Source: Saccoglossus kowalevskii
Lineage: Eukaryota; Hemichordata; Enteropneusta; Harrimaniidae
Direction: 5' to 3'
Length of the DNA: 24,026 bases
Assembly (NCBI RefSeq): GCF_000003605.2
Contig: NW_003136361.1
Span: forward strand, 1-24,026
The number at the start of each line of letters is the position of its first letter. Positions within the stretch are counted from its first letter, which is position 1. Of this stretch, positions 18,489-24,026 are shown in pieces. Below the pieces are notes generated by a model, which saw only the letters and a list, made by a program, of their open reading frames with translations, was not told the DNA's origin and made no database searches. Made by a program: the position numbers and the translations under genes.

Positions 18489-21431
18489 AAGTGAGATTAT
18501 CCCCTAATTGTCATTTTAATTGGTGTATGATTTGATCAGCACAATATCATGGTTTGGATCATGTACTACGTTTAGTATTTAGTCTGCAATTCTATTAATA
18601 GTAGTACACCACCTTACAATGTAACAACATGCATTTCACGAGGTGCATCAAACATAGGATTTTTAGGCATATCCGAAAATGTTCAAGCGAACGTGACCCC
18701 CCCCCTGTTAAATGAAGTAACGAATTCCACTGTATTGAGGAAATGGGAAATAAATACACACATTAATCAATGTCCTCGGGTCTATGTTTGTATCCCATAA
18801 CGAATAACGAAATGTAAACCAGCTTTTAATAGGCTGTATTGTGTATTAAACTAGTTACAGTGGGTATATGCACTTCACATTTCTTTAAAAAATTCTAAAC
18901 TGATTCGCAGCAAATTTGTAACTACAGGCAAATTGATTTCGCCGTGGCCTGAACACTAATGATAGATGTTCCGGCGTGTGTTGGCCGCTATTGAGTCGGA
19001 CCTTGTGTTTTCGGCAATGTGCGTTGTCCGTGTGCGTCACGCTGGGAGATTTTTGTCGTGACATTGGGCGTTAACATTTTGAACAAATAAACAAATCATT
19101 CCTCTAATATTATGTTTCAAGCTTGGTTCTTGACTGGGTAGAATCCGTCGCCAGTTACGACTACCTTCTCTCTAGTACGCAACCTATTGCATTGTTTGTG
19201 TTCTTGTTTCTTTGATAGTTGACATTTATTTTTTATTTAAATGGTCATAATTAATAGCTAAACTATCAAAAATTACAGGACCTCAATATCTCGTTCCATT
19301 ATAAATTGTCTTTACAGTTTTGCTGGAATTTCATATTAGTTTCAAATTGTATCTTCCAACCAAAAATGAATCATGAAGGCATGCAATACAATACATGACA
19401 AATGAATATCGGCATGAACTGAAAAATAGTCGATACTTTTGTATTCTGAAAGCTAAATCCAAATCTGTTGTAATGCCAGTAACCTTGAACACTGATAAAC
19501 TACTGGTTTGGTGAAGTTAGGTTGAACCATTATATTCAGAATGTGAATATTTTTTCCAAAGAGTTGTTTTGTTTTTTCTCTCGGCTTGCTGGAATACATT
19601 AGGTCTATGGGCTGTGTGCACATTTCTAAACCATTCCCAACAAATAGTTTCAGTCCAGTGATTGGTTCAGTTCAACTCAAGAAATCATATATAAACCCGT
19701 TTTACGCAATCAGCGAAGTCCGAATAACTAATGTAAAATACCACTCGGGTTAGTTATTAGAGAATACTCAGTGGGGTCCAAAAAGACATTACAAATATTC
19801 AAAATATAAAAATATATAAAGTAAATATTCAAACGATATCACGCGACTGAAAAAAACGGTCAAAATAAAAGCTAGTCCTTCTTAATTAGTATTTTTAGAA
19901 ATAATATTAAGTAGTACGTAACAATGGACAAAATCAGTGCAAGAATAATTGGCGAAAAATAGAGATTACTGGAATGGAATGAATAATAGCGTGCAGCAAA
20001 TATGTTAACAAATAGATGCCAATTGTATTGTGGTGAGTGAAATTAATGCAGAAAATAAAATCCGGGGAAAATAATAATTAAGAACCTACAGTAAATATTA
20101 ACAAAAAATTTAAATTTAAAACGCCGCATACGAGTCTAAGAACAAAAGTTGCTGAAAGGTTTGAAGCAAGAATGACTTAAGAAATGTATTTTTATTTCAG
20201 TAATTTACCAGTAAAATGAAATAGTACGGCGTTTCTTTCCAGCGAGTTTCACGAGTTGCCATTGAGTAAACCAGAAGACTTGAATTGGATTTGTTTCACT
20301 CCCTTCGAATTTAACAAGAACACCCGAGTTGTCGCTTCACTTGATTCAAGATAATTCATAAATGAAAATACATGGAAAATGTTACCACGTTGTACTTAAG
20401 AACACTTATTTATATAATTATATTGTGACTGACATGGTACTTATTGTTGTCGTTTTATTATAGAATCCACAGTTTGGTACTACGTTCTACAAAAACTTGA
20501 TTTTAAAATATATAATCTTGTTGACTGTTGAAATACCCTAATGTATATTTATATATTAATTCAAAATTTAAAGAGGAAACTGTCAATTCAGGGGATTACG
20601 CTGTTTATTAATCCTTAATCTATCTTTTGTTTTCAATTACAAATTTAATCAAGTTAGTAAGTCTGTTGTGAGATTAGACAAATTAATCTAGTATTTTGTC
20701 AAATTGTTTCAACAATTGTGCATGAGTAGTCAGTCTTCTGTTCATGAACAAATTTCTTTAGGAAGGGAGCTAAAAAGGGTTTAAACAAAATAACACTTTG
20801 CCAGTTGATCAACACTTATAACTGTGACATCTATGTATTTTAAAACGCTTAGATACAGGATAACGCATACATTGACACTAGGTAGACGGACATGTAGTAC
20901 TCATATTTACTCTTATAGGATCATCGCAGCGAATAATCTCGTTAACAACATAAATAATGTATCACAATTAATATTTCTGACAAACATATGAGGCAAAACA
21001 AACAATAAAATATAATATAATGCCACAGATTAATTTAGGACGTATACATGCGAGTATCCTAGTTCCACGGGATACATGGACTGATTGTATAGAGCATGTT
21101 TAATTATATCTCTTTTGAACTGTGACTTACAGACTGGCAGTTTAACGGTGAAATGAAGCAACAGTTGTTCGTTTCACACCAAGAACTATGGCGTCACTTG
21201 TTCAGCTGTATAATGTTTTACGACGTGCCTTGGCATCCGAGACCCTACTCTGTTTCAGCTCTGTGTACTCTAGTTATTAAAATAGCAATGCGCTTATAAT
21301 TGATAGTCTCAGTATGGATTACAGACATCGTCATTTTCGTCGCCGATTGAGAACGTCTTCTGAGTGAAGGTCTGTAAATAGACCATGTTTCAGGTCCATG
21401 TCAAATCAAAACATGTATGAATATGTAAACT
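18489..21431. other. AT-rich non-coding region, no gene recognised
   Basis: Long AT-rich stretch with dense stop codons on both strands and no ORF of note. There is a C-run at 18698-18707. No RNA gene or element was recognised by eye. Confidence 0.55.
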
Positions 21432-21809
21432 AGGGTCGGCAAGGGGTATTTTAGTAAACTGTAATCACATGTTTTTAATTTCGTAAAAATGTAACTTAAA
21501 TAAACAATGTGTAAAATGTAATCAGCTATTTTATTCGTCAGTAATTTGTACAAAAAAATTATTTTTTAAGCGTATAAATCATTTTCTAAATTAAGTATCG
21601 TAATTCGTACGCAATTTCCATGTTTTGAACTTTAAACACAAATTATCGAAAATATTATAAAAATGTAAAATGTTATTAGGAATTTGCTTTATCTGTAAAG
21701 TGTAAAACCTTTTTTTACTGTAAATGAAACTTTCATTTTATTTCCTGTAAAAACGTAAAATGCCGTTTTTATTTCCTGTAACCTGTATCAGCTACCCGCC
21801 TGCTCCCCG
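21432..21809 (+). repeat. Dispersed repeat, copy B
   Basis: Begins AGGGTCGGCAAGGGGTATTT and aligns with copy A at 12881-13265. Shared blocks include ATCTATTTTATTCGT-like, ACGCAATTTCCA, TTAAACACAAATTATC, TTAGGAATTTGC and TTATCTGTAAAGTGTAAAA. It carries small indels relative to copy A, including an extra ~30 bp near its 3' end and a deletion near its 5' part. No coding capacity was seen. Confidence 0.8.
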
Positions 21810-24026
21810 TAAAACTACACTCAGTCTGGTGTTACAATTGAGAAAGAAATGAAACCAAACAGCGGGGTGTAAAAAGCACGAAAGTGAGTAAACAACTTGA
21901 AATAAGATGTTTCTTGTACAACATTTCATCAGTAAGGGCCGCGCGTGAACAAATACTAGTATTCTTTCGATCTTATGTTGGAATTAAACAACAAATGATT
22001 GTGAAACTTTGTAGGTTACAAATTAGAACTGACGGCGGGTATTATTTATTTGTTTATTTGTAAATACTTAAAACAAGTCAAAGATGGTAAGTTCATAAGA
22101 AACTTTGCTCTCATAAAAGATATGCTACGAACGGGACTATGGATGTCTACAGCGGCCAAGGCAAATGCTCACGCAAGTTGCCCTACTGGGTTTCTTTTCC
22201 ATCGAACACTGAGTTCCCCGGCGCCACTCCTCATAACAATGTAGTAATCAGTGTATGCAAGTGGAGAACGCAGCTGGAGAATTACTTACGGCTGAAATAC
22301 TTCGTGGGAAAATAGTTAATCGAAAAATGTTACTTGCCGAAAGCGGTCGATAACAGACCAAACACCCGTGTACCCTGACTCGCTGGTCGTTGTTGATATC
22401 ACGTGATTATCAACTTCCACTGGGATTTAAACATATTTTGTTTTGTTTTTGGTGTTAAATTGAAGTTCTTGGAACTGTTTTACCTCCGCTTTCTTGTGCA
22501 CGTGCTGGCTACGGATGACGCTATCCGAACTTAAAAGAGAGCAAAATCAAGGCTAGGTTCCCAATAGGAGGAAATACCATCATTAGTTACTGAATATACA
22601 GTTAATCAGCCCCATCGGCCATCCATATGCATTTTCACACACTATGCATTGCCAGGAAGAGATTCATTTCTGTACGTATACCCAACTTTAATGACGACTA
22701 GTAATCGCCTCCGTTTACGGTCACGCTTATATTTACCGGTATTATAGTTTTTGGTGACTACATTCTGAATACTCACAGATATTGATAACATTAGTACAAA
22801 TCCAGATGGCAGTATCATTTCTGTCATACACCACAGGGAACTTGAAACATGTACCCTTGGTAATCTCAAAATATATGTATCATCTCCTTTACCAAACGTA
22901 TTCTCATGATGAACCAAAGATGAAAAGAGGTCCCACAAAACGCCGGCATGACTTTTTTATATTTTCTCTATGTTTCTAAATTTGTTTAAATAATCTATCT
23001 ACTAATAAGACTAAAAGTATTCACACAAAGCGGGGGGAAGTTATTGGCTTCAAATTGGATGAGTGGGTGCTATGGGTGCGACAGAGCTTATTAACCAGAC
23101 ACCATGGCATGTCGAATCTCCCAGCGTGCACCATTGGTGAATAATTGATACATTAACTGCGTGTTGATATTATCATTTACATTTTCAGAATTTTATAAAT
23201 GAAGCTTATTATAAAAATTAGCAATTATATCAAATGTAATTAAGTAAGATACACGAAACTCGGCTTTAGCCTCGGGGCATTCTGATGAAATTTGATAATC
23301 ATGTTTTTCTAGAGGCAGGATTCTGGCGCTGTTTTACGTGACGGTTATTTTAGTTTATTGTTCAATATTGAATTACACACGAGTTTATGATTTATCATAA
23401 GGGTAGACCATTCAGAGAATCGGGCGTGGATAGGGTGAGGAATTTGAAGAAAAAAAAGCAATCTGAAAAGCGAAAAAAAGCATCAATTATACTACAAGAA
23501 AACATACAGAAAAAAACACATTCACAGACAAACAAACATATTCGTTCAGAAAATCAGCAACAAACACATGTTCACAGCAACACGTCGTAGACCGGACCAG
23601 ATTTAGTTCAAAACTAAATAGGAAATAAATAATACAAGCCTATAGGGTTAAATGTTTTCTGGTGTTGCCATGGTAACGGTAGGCCAGAAATTTGTTTTCC
23701 AAAATGTTTCCGCCTAACAAGAGTGCAGGCCGGGGTCACCAGCTTTTCAAGTTTTAACAGACACACAGACAATAGATTTCTGTAAAGGCTTATTAACATC
23801 GCCATTTCAATCAATGAATTCGAATGTAAGAAACGATTTAGACTATCACTGACTGCGCGTCTTAAGGGAAATCCTAGCGGAGCGCATCGCCGAAAAACAA
23901 TTTGTCGACGATACATGTTTATCATAGTTGGGGGATTGCCGTATTGTATATTATGTGGGCATACTATAAGCAAAATCAAACAATAATACTAAATTATTCA
24001 AAAAAATCAAGTCAGAAACTATATTT
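21810..24026. other. Right-hand flank, no gene recognised
   Basis: Several ORFs of 60-120 codons (for example minus strand 23614-23979 and 22642-22938) begin on non-ATG codons and match no family I know. CTCGGCTTTAGCCTCGG at 23260-23276 is a short hairpin typical of repeat debris. CACGTG occurs within ATCACGTGAT near 22400. Confidence 0.5.
23664..23677 (+). promoter_or_regulatory. Near-palindromic RFX X-box
   Basis: GTTGCCATGGTAAC fits the classical X-box (GTTGCC-AT-GGYAAC) and is the strongest of the four matches in the window. No gene is recognised next to it; it may belong to a gene beyond the right edge. Confidence 0.45.

Noticed and set aside
23614-23979. 121-codon minus-strand ORF
   Set aside because: Starts on TTG, has no recognisable domain and contains the X-box in the opposite strand; length is compatible with chance.

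Overview
This is an invertebrate animal nuclear genome window. It is AT-rich, with spliced genes that have GT-AG introns, long non-coding tracts, minisatellites, a (TTTA)n microsatellite and small dispersed elements. The three genes have clear animal homologues: two MYORG-type family 31 glycosidases and a Prrx paired-class homeobox gene that keeps its PRX, homeodomain and OAR regions. Keeping all three Prrx blocks, together with the repeat style, suggests a slowly evolving marine invertebrate (lophotrochozoan or non-vertebrate deuterostome). The phylum cannot be fixed from this window.

Layout. Positions 1-360 are a degenerate ~31-bp minisatellite that runs off the left edge. Positions 1246-3025 (minus) are the large first exon of a MYORG-like glycosidase whose catalytic residues are replaced (nucleophile Asp to Lys, acid/base Asp to Asn); its terminal exon is not in the window. 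A 1.43-kb divergent intergenic region (3026-4455) holds a (TTTA)n microsatellite, a possible transposon remnant and, just upstream of the plus gene, an RFX X-box match, a CACGTG box and a DR1-type nuclear receptor array. Positions 4456-6202 plus 7835-8115 (plus strand) form a complete two-exon MYORG-like glycosidase of 675 residues with the catalytic Asp residues in place. Converging on it tail to tail is a complete Prrx gene on the minus strand: exon 1 at 15572-15326, exon 2 at 10132-9948 and exon 3 at 9351-9055, which join in frame to a 242-residue protein. Its 5.2-kb first intron contains a TTAA-flanked mini-transposon, a 25-bp tandem array, a ~380-bp dispersed repeat and a two-copy 41-bp tandem duplication. 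From about 15.6 kb to 24 kb there is the Prrx upstream region. I recognise no further gene there, only candidate regulatory sites, a strong hairpin, a palindrome and a second copy of the dispersed repeat.

Biology. The glycosidases are predicted type II membrane proteins with lumenal catalytic domains, arranged head to head. One looks like an active enzyme. The other looks like a pseudoenzyme kept open for about 600 codons, which is the most interesting item here. Prrx is a mesenchymal/connective-tissue-type transcription factor in vertebrates and has no evident functional link to the glycosidases. Exon joins were worked out by hand from splice signals, reading phase and family conservation.
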